Origin: Litorimonas sp964352855
GTDB lineage: Bacteria; Pseudomonadota; Alphaproteobacteria; Caulobacterales; Maricaulaceae
Length of the DNA stretch: 64,000 nt
Assembly: GCA_964352855.1 (NCBI GenBank)
Contig: CAYGTR010000002.1
Span: 78,685-142,684 of the forward strand
Reading direction: 5' to 3'
Shown: positions 24,938-33,402 of the stretch, piece after piece
Layout: each line of letters begins with the position of its first letter
Numbering within the stretch: position 1 is the first letter of the stretch
Notes under the pieces: generated by a model
The model's input: the letters and a program-made list of their open reading frames with translations, nothing else
The model's database searches: none
Told to the model about the DNA's origin: nothing
Made by a program: the position numbers and the translations under genes

Positions 24938-26722
24938 ATGATACAAACGCCTTCACCCGATAATGATGCAACTGAAATGACCCCGGCACCGACTTATAGG
25001 GGGCAGCCCATTCGTCACAGTGATTTTAAAACCCTTTGCGAAGGACTTGATTATGCAGCAGCAGGTGAGACGGGGCTCAATTATTTTGACGGTAAAGGGA
25101 ACTTAAAAACTGTTCTAACTTACAAAGAGTTACGCGAGAAATCGATCGATTTAGCTTATCGCCTTGTCAAATTTGCGCCTAAAAATTCACGCATTGGTAT
25201 TGCCGCCGTCTCGACCCCCGAATTCGCGATTTTGTTCTTTGCTTGCCAATATGCCGGTCTTGTGCCTGCACCCTTGCCTTTGCCCGTTACATTGGGCGGA
25301 CGGGGCAGTTATGAACGCCAGTTGGAGCGTATGGCCGATACAGGCGATTTTCATGCTCTTTTTGCGCCGGCGTCAATGGAATCAATCATGAGTTCAGCGT
25401 TGAATGATCAGGCCATACCTGTTTTGACATTTGAGGCCGTTATGGACTTGCCTAAGGGCAGTCGACTGCGTCCGTTTGATGAAAGTGATCTCTGCTACAT
25501 TCAATATAGCTCAGGCAGTTCAAGCTCACCAAAAGGTATCATCGGCACGCAAAGTTCTGTTACCGCGAATTGTCATGGTATTACGAAACACGGCTTAGAA
25601 GTTAATGATGATGACCGCTGCACCAGTTGGCTTCCGCTGTACCATGATATGGGACTAATTGGCTTTCTTATCGCCCCTATGATGAGCCAAATGAGCGTTG
25701 ATTATATTGATCCGCAGGATTTCACGCGTCGCCCGATTACTTGGTTACAGCTTATAAATGACCATAAAGGCACGCTATCCTACAGCCCGACATTCGGTTA
25801 TGAATTATGCGTCCGTCGTTGGAGGGAAGATCGGGAGCTTGATTTATCAAGTTGGCGTGCGGCGGGTATAGGTGGCGATATGGTGCGTCCTGAGCCCTTG
25901 ACCGAGTTTCAGGATCTTTTTGGAAATATGGGTTTCGCGCATGGCGCTTTCACACCAAGCTATGGTCTGGCAGAAACAACGCTTGCCGCGAGTTTTGCAC
26001 CTTTGGGGCAGGGCCTCAAGAAGCATACAATTGATATGGATCGCTATGAACGGACGTCAGAAGCAATAACGGCATCGGATTTAACGCCTTCTGCGGCAAA
26101 GCGGACCTTTGTGGCTTGCGGAAATGTTTTACCAGATCACGAAATTGAAATCCGTGATTTTAAAAATAATGTTCTGTCAGGCTCACAAGTTGGTCGTATA
26201 TGCTTGAAGGGACCAAGCGTCTCTCCGGGCTACTTCCGTAATTCCCAAGCGACTGAAGCGGCTTTTACACCGGATGGTTGGCTCGATACGGGAGATTTGG
26301 GCTATTGGCTTGATGACCAAATCGTTGTGACGGGACGTTCTAAAGATCTGATTCTCTGGCATGGCCGCAATATCTGGCCTCAAGATATCGAATGGGCGGC
26401 ACAGGCAGCCGCCCCTCATCGTTGCGGGCGCGCATGTGCTTTTTCAATTGGTGGCGCTGGTGATGAAAAGCAAATTATGTTGCTGCTCGAATGCCGAACA
26501 AGAGACGCCAATTTATTAGATGAAATTTTTAAAGCTGTGACAGCGGCTATCCGTCTCGAAGTTGGCGTGCCCGTACGCCTTCAATTAGTGCCAAAATCAA
26601 CCATGATTGTGACTAGTTCCGGAAAGCTGTCTCGTGCCCGCGTGAAGGAGAAATTCTTAGCCGGTGGGATCATTGATCTCCAAAACCCTGAACTTGTTCA
26701 GCTTGTTAAAAGCGAAGCCTAA
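24938..26722 (+). CDS. Fatty-acyl-AMP ligase (FAAL/acyl-ACP synthetase), sphingolipid locus
   Basis: A 594-aa ANL-superfamily adenylating enzyme. The P-loop-like A3 motif reads YIQYSSGSSSSPKG; later blocks are WLPLYHDMGLIG, SYGLAETTL and GWLDTGDLGYW. The sequence looks FAAL-like (SYSPTFGYELCVRRW, GRSKDLILWHGRNIWPQDIE). It activates a fatty acid as acyl-AMP and most likely loads it on the ACP encoded 0.9 kb downstream. It begins the four-gene operon that ends with serine palmitoyltransferase; the Caulobacter ceramide locus has the same content (acyl-ACP synthetase, epimerase-like reductase, ACP, Spt). Product naming by that analogy is inference; the adenylating activity is well supported by motifs. 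Confidence 0.88.
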   Translation: MIQTPSPDNDATEMTPAPTYRGQPIRHSDFKTLCEGLDYAAAGETGLNYFDGKGNLKTVLTYKELREKSIDLAYRLVKFAPKNSRIGIAAVSTPEFAILFFACQYAGLVPAPLPLPVTLGGRGSYERQLERMADTGDFHALFAPASMESIMSSALNDQAIPVLTFEAVMDLPKGSRLRPFDESDLCYIQYSSGSSSSPKGIIGTQSSVTANCHGITKHGLEVNDDDRCTSWLPLYHDMGLIGFLIAPMMSQMSVDYIDPQDFTRRPITWLQLINDHKGTLSYSPTFGYELCVRRWREDRELDLSSWRAAGIGGDMVRPEPLTEFQDLFGNMGFAHGAFTPSYGLAETTLAASFAPLGQGLKKHTIDMDRYERTSEAITASDLTPSAAKRTFVACGNVLPDHEIEIRDFKNNVLSGSQVGRICLKGPSVSPGYFRNSQATEAAFTPDGWLDTGDLGYWLDDQIVVTGRSKDLILWHGRNIWPQDIEWAAQAAAPHRCGRACAFSIGGAGDEKQIMLLLECRTRDANLLDEIFKAVTAAIRLEVGVPVRLQLVPKSTMIVTSSGKLSRARVKEKFLAGGIIDLQNPELVQLVKSEA

Positions 26723-26727
26723 CTCCG

Positions 26728-27636
26728 ATGCCCCAGACTATTGCGCTCACCGGCGCGACAGGATTTCTGGGGCGCCATCTCCTTAAATGTCTTTTGCAAG
26801 ACGGATATAATGTTCGGGCTTTAGTGAGAACGCCTAAGGCTCTCGCAGATGTGTCTCATGGAAATTTGTCTGTATTTCAAGGCGATCTGGGAACAAGTCT
26901 CTCAGACTGGATAGAGGGTGCAGATTGTGTCGTTCACGTTGCAGGTCTCGTCAAAGCGAAAGATTGGCAGACCTATGAGACTGTCAATGTCACTGGTGCA
27001 GGTCATGTCGCAGAAGTGGCTCAAAAAGCAGGTGTGAAGCGGTTTGTACTTATGTCCTCAATGGCAGCCCGTGCGCCCGAGTTAAGCTTCTATGCTAGGT
27101 CTAAGTTTTTAGGTGAACAGGCTGTTTCTCATATGTTTTTTGGAAAACTGGCGGTCATAAGAGCTCCGGCTGTTTTTGGCCCCGGCGATAAAGCGACAAA
27201 ACCTATATTTGACCTTATGGACAAAGGGTTACTGCCTGCGGCAGGGGGCAAGGGATGGCGAGAGCGTTCCGTTGCGATGGTATATGCTCCCGATCTTGTG
27301 CGTGATGTGATGCAACGGGCCTTAGCGGGCGAATATGATGGTCAAATTGTGTCCCCATGCTCTGTCGGCGCCATGACTATGCCTGAATTTGCAGCGTTCG
27401 GGGCTGAGGCTTTGGGACGACCCGTGAGGGCCTTTGCCATACCACTTCCGATTATTTACCCGATCGCGGCGATAACGACCGTGACATTGCGACTGTTTTC
27501 TATAGGGCACTTGAGCCTAGGCAAATTGGCCGAGTTCCGTTATGAGCACTGGCAAAGTAATGACGGCGTTGCGAATCCTACACCAATGGTTGAAGCCATT
27601 CAGGAAACGATTCAAAGCTACGCTACATCTGGATGA
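26728..27636 (+). CDS. NAD(P)-dependent epimerase/dehydratase-family reductase (CerR-like)
   Basis: A 302-aa extended short-chain dehydrogenase. The nucleotide loop is LTGATGFLGRHLL, with Thr8 to Gly15 forming GxxGxxG. The catalytic pair is Tyr122 and Lys126 in SFYARSKFLGEQ, with Ser110/Ser111 upstream. In the Caulobacter ceramide pathway a homologous gene at the same place is needed for reduction of the 3-oxo group of the ceramide intermediate, so that role is the best guess. It lies five bases after the acyl-AMP ligase and three bases before the ACP gene. Some hydrophobic C-terminal stretches (IIYPIAAITTVTLRLFSI) suggest membrane association, which suits a lipid substrate. Confidence 0.85.
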   Translation: MPQTIALTGATGFLGRHLLKCLLQDGYNVRALVRTPKALADVSHGNLSVFQGDLGTSLSDWIEGADCVVHVAGLVKAKDWQTYETVNVTGAGHVAEVAQKAGVKRFVLMSSMAARAPELSFYARSKFLGEQAVSHMFFGKLAVIRAPAVFGPGDKATKPIFDLMDKGLLPAAGGKGWRERSVAMVYAPDLVRDVMQRALAGEYDGQIVSPCSVGAMTMPEFAAFGAEALGRPVRAFAIPLPIIYPIAAITTVTLRLFSIGHLSLGKLAEFRYEHWQSNDGVANPTPMVEAIQETIQSYATSG

Positions 27637-27639
27637 CCT

Positions 27640-27891
27640 ATGACGACACCAACACATGAAGAGATTTTCGACAAAATTTGCGAACTTCTCAAATCGTATA
27701 ATCCCCAGAATCGTCCGATTTTGAAAGAGAGTGGCATTATGTCTGACCTCGAAGTGGATTCTGTGGCTGTCTTTGATTTGGTTATGGGCCTAGAAGATCA
27801 TTATGACATCTCAATCCCAATGGAGATGGTATCTGATATAAAAACGGTTGGTGAATTGATGAATGCCGTCAAAGAACTGACGTCGGAATAG
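27640..27891 (+). CDS. Acyl carrier protein of the sphingolipid locus (AcpR-like)
   Basis: An 83-aa acyl carrier protein. The phosphopantetheine attachment site is Ser41 in LEVDSVAVFDLVMGLED, and helix III follows at TVGELMNAVKEL. The usual DSL motif is DSV. It lies between the reductase and serine palmitoyltransferase genes, 3 and 8 bases away, so it probably delivers the acyl chain for condensation with serine. It is unlikely to be the fatty-acid-synthesis AcpP, because the typical AcpP motif is not kept. The size and acidic helix II are normal. Confidence 0.9.
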   Translation: MTTPTHEEIFDKICELLKSYNPQNRPILKESGIMSDLEVDSVAVFDLVMGLEDHYDISIPMEMVSDIKTVGELMNAVKELTSE

Positions 27892-27899
27892 GAGCGGCA

Positions 27900-29129
27900 A
27901 TGACTTCCTTATTTGATAAATACGCGCCGCTTAAAATGCGTGTCGATATAATGATGAAGATCGGACAAGACGCTTTGGGCGTTAAGTTTGATGATATCAT
28001 GAATGCAACACGTGGCCGTATCGGCAATCGCGAGATTCTATTGGCAGGAACGAATAATTATTTAGGTCTCACCTTTGACGAAGATTGTGTAGCAGCGGCA
28101 AAAAAAGCGATTGATGACCATGGAACCGGCACAACAGGCAGCCGCGTTGCGAACGGAAGCTACGCTGAGCACATTGATTTGGAGAACGCGCTAGCTGAAC
28201 ATCTAGGTATGCCGTCATGTGTTGTCTTCACGACAGGTTATCAAACAAATCTGTCCGCGATATCAGCATTGGCAGGGGACAAAGATGTTATCTTCATGGA
28301 TGCAGATGCGCATGCCTGTATCATTGACGGCACACGCCTGACAGGCGCTTCGACCATCCGTTTTCGTCACAACTCACCTGAGGACCTTGATAAACGCTTG
28401 CGTCGTCAAGGCGAGATTGAGGGTGGCAACGCTCTTGTGGTGATTGAAGGCATGTATTCCATGTTTGGTGACATTGCGCCCGTCGACGAGTTTGTGGATG
28501 TAACGCACCGTCACGGTGGGTATCTGTTCATTGATGAAGCCCATTCTTACGGCGTATTTGGCCCAACAGGTTGCGGCATCGCTGAAGAGCAGGGCGTGTT
28601 GGATAAGGTAGATTTCATATCCGGCACATTTTCCAAAAGCTTGGCGTCTGTCGGCGGCTTTTGTGCGTCTAAACATCCTGAATTTGAGATTACGCGCAAA
28701 ATTATGCGCCCTTACATGTTCACGGCGTCTGCGACACCGTCCAATATTTCTGCCGCGCGTGCTGCTGTTGAAAAAGTCAAAACCGGGGCTCATTTAAGGG
28801 AAAACCTGAAAGCCCGCGCTCAACAGCTACATGCGGGTCTCAAGGCCCTTGATTATGACCTGTGTGCCGACCCCAGCCCGGTTATTGCAGCCCGTCGTCC
28901 AAATGAGGGTGTCGCTGCTATGGAGTGGAACTGGCTGATTGAAAATGGCGTCTATGTGAACCTCGCTGTACCTCCGGGAACACCGCAAAGCTCTAGCCTC
29001 TTGCGTATTAGCCTGTCTGCCGCACATACAGAAGAAGACGTCAATACGATCATCAAAGCGTTCTCTGATCTGAAAAATGCGCAAGCCGAGATGATGGCAA
29101 ATATGACCGCAAAGCTCGCGGCGGAATAG
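27900..29129 (+). CDS. spt: Serine palmitoyltransferase (alpha-oxoamine synthase)
   Basis: A 409-aa PLP-dependent alpha-oxoamine synthase. Key positions are His138 in MDADAHAC (ring-stacking His), Asp212 and His215 in IDEAHS, and Lys246 in GTFSKSLAS as the Schiff-base lysine. The substrate loop has DHGTGTTGSRVANGSYAEH. It condenses L-serine with an acyl thioester to 3-oxo-sphinganine, the committed step of sphingolipid synthesis. KBL, BioF and HemA share the fold; the neighbouring ACP, acyl-AMP ligase and epimerase-like reductase argue for Spt. AGGAG precedes the ATG at 27900. It is the last gene of the rightward operon and converges on the Tam41-like gene with no spacer. Confidence 0.9.
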   Translation: MTSLFDKYAPLKMRVDIMMKIGQDALGVKFDDIMNATRGRIGNREILLAGTNNYLGLTFDEDCVAAAKKAIDDHGTGTTGSRVANGSYAEHIDLENALAEHLGMPSCVVFTTGYQTNLSAISALAGDKDVIFMDADAHACIIDGTRLTGASTIRFRHNSPEDLDKRLRRQGEIEGGNALVVIEGMYSMFGDIAPVDEFVDVTHRHGGYLFIDEAHSYGVFGPTGCGIAEEQGVLDKVDFISGTFSKSLASVGGFCASKHPEFEITRKIMRPYMFTASATPSNISAARAAVEKVKTGAHLRENLKARAQQLHAGLKALDYDLCADPSPVIAARRPNEGVAAMEWNWLIENGVYVNLAVPPGTPQSSSLLRISLSAAHTEEDVNTIIKAFSDLKNAQAEMMANMTAKLAAE

Positions 29130-30044
29130 CTAGCTGAACGCGCCCAATCGCCAAAGTTTCCAGCCCATGATTGGCGCTGTCAAAAGCGGATGTTTTCTCT
29201 GAAAGTCACTCGGTTGATAATCGACACCCGAGTGGTTTTTGAGTTTTCGTAGAACATAATCTAATCCGCCTTCAAAGGTCAAAGCCCCGTGGGCAACGCG
29301 TAAGATAGATCGGCCTTTGCCTCTGACACGCCGCCAGAACCAAACGCGTTTTAGATAGGCGGCATTCGTAGTGGGAAGCGTGTATAATCCGTCTTCATCA
29401 GGCATATTGTAAATGGCCGTTGTGAGGCTGTCATAGCGCTCAGAAAAACGTTCAACGATTTCTTTTGATCGTCCTACAGAGCTCTCAGGCCGCAGTTCCG
29501 TCCGGTAGCTCTCATAGAAACCGCGCCCCCAAATATCGGCTGCAGTGGCTTTAGGCGCGACGAGCGGGGCGGATTGGCTAGCCATATAGCGAACGGCTTT
29601 CGCTCTGGCGGCATAAATCCGTTCGGCTGTTGCGTCTGAATGGGCACGCAACAAGACGCAGGGTTGGGAGAACCGGCCCCAAATTTGTGAATGAAATGCC
29701 TCTTTTCCGGAACGTTTCTCAAATTCATTTAATGACATTATCGAATATTTACAGGTTGATAAAATACCGTTTTTCTCTTGTTCAATGTAATACACAGCAG
29801 GTGGTATTGTGAGGTTCAGCCAAGCACGAAGCGCTGATTTATGGACTTTGCGATAGCTGTCCACAAGGACATAGAAATCGAGCATTTTTTCCGAGTTTTC
29901 CATTTCTCGGAGGGACGAGCCGTAATAGACGAAGGCTTGGACGCAGTCGGGGTGGCGGGCCTCAATCGCATCCAATATGGCACTGACTCGTGCAGGAGGC
30001 TCTAAAACCTCAGAGCGGATGATATCTAATACAGCGTCTTGCAT
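29130..30044 (-). CDS. Tam41-like phosphatidate cytidylyltransferase family protein
   Basis: A 304-aa protein that I match to the Tam41 (mitochondrial CDP-diacylglycerol synthase) family by pattern. The nucleotidyltransferase loop is FVYYGSSLRE, followed by the acidic LDFYVLVDSY. Two family blocks then come in order: PPAVYYIEQ…CKYSIMSLNEFE and QIWGRFSQPCVLL, which mirror the KYGV and LAGRLQKPV blocks of Tam41. Tam41 makes CDP-diacylglycerol from phosphatidic acid and CTP. Inside a ceramide locus, next to a lipid kinase, the substrate may be phosphatidic acid or ceramide phosphate; this is inference. ATG at 30044 has AAGGG upstream; a GTG two codons earlier is possible. It is last in the leftward operon. 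Confidence 0.75.
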   Translation of the reverse strand: MQDAVLDIIRSEVLEPPARVSAILDAIEARHPDCVQAFVYYGSSLREMENSEKMLDFYVLVDSYRKVHKSALRAWLNLTIPPAVYYIEQEKNGILSTCKYSIMSLNEFEKRSGKEAFHSQIWGRFSQPCVLLRAHSDATAERIYAARAKAVRYMASQSAPLVAPKATAADIWGRGFYESYRTELRPESSVGRSKEIVERFSERYDSLTTAIYNMPDEDGLYTLPTTNAAYLKRVWFWRRVRGKGRSILRVAHGALTFEGGLDYVLRKLKNHSGVDYQPSDFQRKHPLLTAPIMGWKLWRLGAFS

Positions 30045-30053
30045 CGCCACCCT

Positions 30054-31001
30054 TTAGGCTGCTTGCCAAAATGTGACAGGACGCGAGGCTGAAATGCGAA
30101 GTTTCTGTCCGGACACATCCAGAAAATCCCCGTCTAATGTCGCGGGGGCTTTCGTGCGCATATTTAACCGATCAATATTGTGGCTGTAAAACCCATCCTC
30201 AGCCCGATCTTGCTTGCGCCCTAGCCACAGACCGGCAACATTGCGGCCAAGCTTGCGGCTGTTCGCCTTCGCCCATGTCACGCGTAACAATGCGTCTTCT
30301 GTGCCCCAAAACGGATCTAGGCCTAACATCAAGGTTGGCAAAGTCGTGATCACGGTGCCCAAGGCGATGCCTTTATGTTTGAAAACAGTTTCATTGCCGA
30401 TGCGCGCGCGCATTTTATGTTTGGCAGGGGGCATGAGTCGAGATTTATCGCCCGTCACGGCTTTCAGGACAGCCCCTACAACAGCCGTTCCGCCGCCGAC
30501 GCCGTTACCGTTAAGCTTGTCTTGGGCAAATCGGCTGATATGGGGCAGGGCACCAGTTGAAAACAAGAAACCATAAAGCGGGTTTGTCAGGCTTTCAGGC
30601 TGGTCTTTGAATTGAATTTTGACTAATGGCATTTCAACGGGCTTAATCTGGCCTTCTGTAATCGCCACCATATCGCTAAATCTCTTGAGACCCAAATTGC
30701 GGGCGATTTGATTGGTCGTTCCACTTGGCAGAATTGAAATAGCAGGTAAGGATTGGCTGTCATTATAGCTGTTTAGAAGCGCTGTCATGACCGTTCTAAC
30801 CGTACCGTCACCGCCTTCTATCAAAAGATGTTTGATGTTGGTCCGTGCGGCTTCGATCAAGAGCGGCGCGAGATCGAATTTGTCTTCGCTGATATGGTGC
30901 ACACTGCCTTTTGGTAGTTTCGCAATATCAATATTTGAGCCTTGTTTGGATACCGTCCGCGCTTTGGCGTTTGAAATGGCCAAGACGGCAACGGAAGGCA
31001 T
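30054..31001 (-). CDS. Diacylglycerol-kinase-like lipid kinase (probable ceramide kinase)
   Basis: A 315-aa lipid kinase of the DAGK/sphingosine kinase fold. The nucleotide motif is EGGDGTVRTVM (Gly63-Gly64-Asp65-Gly66-Thr67), with the second conserved block ILPSGTTNQIARNLGL and a C-terminal DGDFLDV segment typical of the family. In Caulobacter a homologous kinase of the ceramide locus phosphorylates ceramide, so ceramide kinase is the likely role. The frame is open 132 bases further upstream, into lptG-like sequence; the ATG at 31001 avoids that overlap and starts directly at the first beta strand (PSVAVLAIS). It sits between the LptG-like and Tam41-like genes with spacings of 7 and 9 bases, one operon. 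Confidence 0.87.
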   Translation of the reverse strand: MPSVAVLAISNAKARTVSKQGSNIDIAKLPKGSVHHISEDKFDLAPLLIEAARTNIKHLLIEGGDGTVRTVMTALLNSYNDSQSLPAISILPSGTTNQIARNLGLKRFSDMVAITEGQIKPVEMPLVKIQFKDQPESLTNPLYGFLFSTGALPHISRFAQDKLNGNGVGGGTAVVGAVLKAVTGDKSRLMPPAKHKMRARIGNETVFKHKGIALGTVITTLPTLMLGLDPFWGTEDALLRVTWAKANSRKLGRNVAGLWLGRKQDRAEDGFYSHNIDRLNMRTKAPATLDGDFLDVSGQKLRISASRPVTFWQAA

Positions 31002-31008
31002 AACTCGC

Positions 31009-32088
31009 TTACAAACTTTCCGTTCGAACGAGCATAAATGCGCCCAAAAGTCCGAATAAAGCAAGTGGGAAGGCAATGGCGGTCGTAACGCCAATACCTC
31101 CGGATGTCGCAAAGGTGGCCATGGCGCCGTCAATAATCAAGAAAATAAAGCCCATAGTAATCCCCAAAATTAAGGCTTTGTCGCCTGTATCTTCCCGCCC
31201 CGTACGTTGCATTAGCGGCACACAACATAGTAATAATATCAGGGCTGCAAGGGGACGTGTCAGGCGATGCGCATGCCAGAAACTATAGGCAAAGCGAGGT
31301 TTGGATCCGGAATTGCCGCGCTGACGAAAATTCCGCATTTCGGACATCGAAATGTCGCGCGGCTCAGCGGCAAGGCGCGCAATCGATTTTGGCGTTTGAT
31401 TGGTTTCCCAAAGACGAGGTGTTGTGTCTCTTAAGGCACTTCTTTTTTCACCATCTGCACCAGCGACCGTGAGGATTTTCACACCGTCCAATTGCCAGTT
31501 CGGTGCATTATAGGTCGCTGAATCTGCCCATATCACTGTATTTACAACACCTGTTTCACCTCGTTCAAAAATCTGAATATCGCCTAATTTACTGTAACTG
31601 ACACGTTGGGTCGCTCTGACGATGTCGTTGCCGTCTTCTAGCCAAAGAGGATTATCAGCTGTGATATTTTTCACCTTATATTCGCCTATCCCCCAAGCTT
31701 GGAGCGACCTTACCGCAGGGGCCATAGCGAAGTCGATAAACGTTATAGAGGTAAAACTGGCGGCTAAAACAATGGGTGTCAGTAAAAGGATTTGCTTTGG
31801 CGCTGAAATACCGAAGCCCAAAAGAGCCACAAGTTCATGCTGGCGAATGAGTTTCACAAAAACCAAGAGAACGGCCACAACGAGTGTGAAAACAAATATG
31901 CGATCAAAAATGACGGGCGCTCTCAAAAACATGTATTTGAATGTGCCTTGGAAACCTTCTCCACTAGCCACTATGTCCCCGCCATTAGCGAGGCTATCCA
32001 ATAGGCCGATGAGGACAAGAAAGCCAAAAACAGTGGTGAGCCAGGTAAAGAGGAATGTTTTTGAGAGATAAAGGCCGAAGTTAAGCAC
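31009..32088 (-). CDS. LptG-like YjgP/YjgQ-family permease
   Basis: A 359-aa inner-membrane protein with three N-terminal helices, a periplasmic beta-jellyroll-like domain of about 150 residues and three C-terminal helices, the LptF/LptG plan. Family blocks include ELVALLGFGISAPKQ, the coupling helix contacting the LptB ATPase, and ALILGITMGFIFLIIDGAM near the end. It would pair with the LptF-like protein upstream. A GTG at 32088 has GGGAG six bases before it; a TTG 15 bases earlier is possible. Unlike the usual lptF-lptG-lptD order, it is followed by a lipid kinase, so it may move a sphingolipid rather than, or as well as, LPS. No LptB or LptC gene is nearby. Confidence 0.85.
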   Translation of the reverse strand: MLNFGLYLSKTFLFTWLTTVFGFLVLIGLLDSLANGGDIVASGEGFQGTFKYMFLRAPVIFDRIFVFTLVVAVLLVFVKLIRQHELVALLGFGISAPKQILLLTPIVLAASFTSITFIDFAMAPAVRSLQAWGIGEYKVKNITADNPLWLEDGNDIVRATQRVSYSKLGDIQIFERGETGVVNTVIWADSATYNAPNWQLDGVKILTVAGADGEKRSALRDTTPRLWETNQTPKSIARLAAEPRDISMSEMRNFRQRGNSGSKPRFAYSFWHAHRLTRPLAALILLLCCVPLMQRTGREDTGDKALILGITMGFIFLIIDGAMATFATSGGIGVTTAIAFPLALFGLLGAFMLVRTESL

Positions 32089-33298
32089 GTTCAACTCCCG
32101 CAACTTTCAAACGCATATCCATCACTTTCTTCTTTACAACGCCTTGGTAGTGGGAAATTTGTTGTGCGAAAGAGGTGAGCGGTGGTTGTCCCATTTTATA
32201 AGCGCTTTTCCAGAATATATAGCCGGCAAATAAAGCTACGAGGGCGATGATTGACCATATGCCGAGCCATGGTGGGATTTTCCCAGCGGCACCGAGGCTC
32301 TGTCCAAATTCAAGTGCCTTCTGAAGAGAGACGAGGAAGACGACTCCGATAAATATACCTGCCGAGGAGGGATTGCGCCCGTAATTCAAGCCAAAGGGGA
32401 CTGCGATAAAAGGCAATATAAGCAACAAAACAGCCCGACCTGCGCGGAGATGAAGGGCAGCATTGTTGGTATCTTTTGTAATGGAGGTCGACTTTGTGCC
32501 ATCTCGGTTTTCAAATAATTCAAGAGACGTCATCTCCCGCTCATCATCGCCTCTCATGCGAAAAGGCACAGGATTGGCAGCCCCGGTAATAGCTGCACTG
32601 CCAAACCCTAAATCGCCATCGAGCTGTTTATCATTTTCAATTTGATAGGTCTGACCTGAGGAAAGTTGTAAAACCGGATCGTTCGTTTCTTCGCGGACGA
32701 TGAGGCGGCCTTCACTGGCCGTTGTTATACGAAAATTACTCTGATTAACGTCGCTATCTTCGACCGATTCGTAAATAAAAATGGGTCCAATTGCTGAGCC
32801 GGGCAGGTCAGTCCCCGCAAAAAATGTTCGCGAGCCGACGGATGTAAAAGTTCCTTCTCGAAGAGCCGCCGTAAAGCTCTGTTGTTTCACCACATTGACG
32901 AGTTGACGATAATTATACCGACCGACAGGCTGCATATACCCTTCAATGAAGACGGTTAGTCCCGCCAGAAAAATCGCTAACAGCAAGAAGGGTTTTGTCA
33001 TGTGAAACAACGAAATACCAGCGCCGAGGGCCGCTGTCAGTTCGCTGGAGCGTGAAAACCGGTCGATTGTAATGATTGTTCCCAATAGCAGGGCCATAGG
33101 CACGGCCATTCCGAGATAATGCGGTAGCAAATTATAAATCATGCGCGTGGCGTCCGAGGCAGGATCTGTTGAGTTAGAAACAATCTCAAAAATACGCAAA
33201 AGCCGTTCGAGCAAGAGCACGCAACATGCAAATACAACCAAGCCACCAATATTCACGGCGGCTCTTTTCATAAGGTATTGATTCAGCCTTCCCATCAT
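32081..33298 (-). CDS. LptF-like YjgP/YjgQ-family permease
   Basis: A 405-aa inner-membrane permease of the LptF/LptG family, with N-terminal helices (about 15-35, 55-75, 95-115), a central periplasmic domain and C-terminal helices (about 290-360). The coupling segment SRSSELTAALGAGISLFHM matches the family. The C-terminal helix block contains ILPFIAVPFGLNYGRNPSSAGIFIGVVF. It heads a leftward operon with LptG-like, lipid kinase and Tam41-like genes, and its stop overlaps the LptG-like start by eight bases. It is divergent from the DUF2141 gene across a 104-base gap with a dyad. It may be the organism's general LPS exporter or a paralogue devoted to ceramide lipids; the window alone cannot decide. 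Confidence 0.86.
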   Translation of the reverse strand: MMGRLNQYLMKRAAVNIGGLVVFACCVLLLERLLRIFEIVSNSTDPASDATRMIYNLLPHYLGMAVPMALLLGTIITIDRFSRSSELTAALGAGISLFHMTKPFLLLAIFLAGLTVFIEGYMQPVGRYNYRQLVNVVKQQSFTAALREGTFTSVGSRTFFAGTDLPGSAIGPIFIYESVEDSDVNQSNFRITTASEGRLIVREETNDPVLQLSSGQTYQIENDKQLDGDLGFGSAAITGAANPVPFRMRGDDEREMTSLELFENRDGTKSTSITKDTNNAALHLRAGRAVLLLILPFIAVPFGLNYGRNPSSAGIFIGVVFLVSLQKALEFGQSLGAAGKIPPWLGIWSIIALVALFAGYIFWKSAYKMGQPPLTSFAQQISHYQGVVKKKVMDMRLKVAGVERA

Positions 33299-33360
33299 GT
33301 GCCTGTTTTTATACCTTTACACCTGCGTAACCATACCCATATTCAGTTCGTGTTCAGACC

Positions 33361-33381
33361 ATGTGAGTATATGAGTCACAT
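33361..33381. promoter_or_regulatory. Inverted repeat ATGTGA-N9-TCACAT in a divergent promoter region
   Basis: A perfect 6-base inverted repeat with a 9-base spacer lies in the 104-base gap between the LptF-like gene (leftward) and the DUF2141 gene (rightward). The half-site TGTGA is CRP/FNR-like, but the spacer is nine rather than six. It is well placed to control both arms of the sphingolipid island. Confidence 0.35.
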
Positions 33382-33402
33382 AGGACTTAATAAGGGAATA
33401 CA

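Noticed and set aside
30054..31133. Longer lipid kinase starting at 31133
   Set aside because: It would overlap the LptG-like gene by over 120 bases with a Pro-rich extension; the ATG at 31001 begins at the first family strand.
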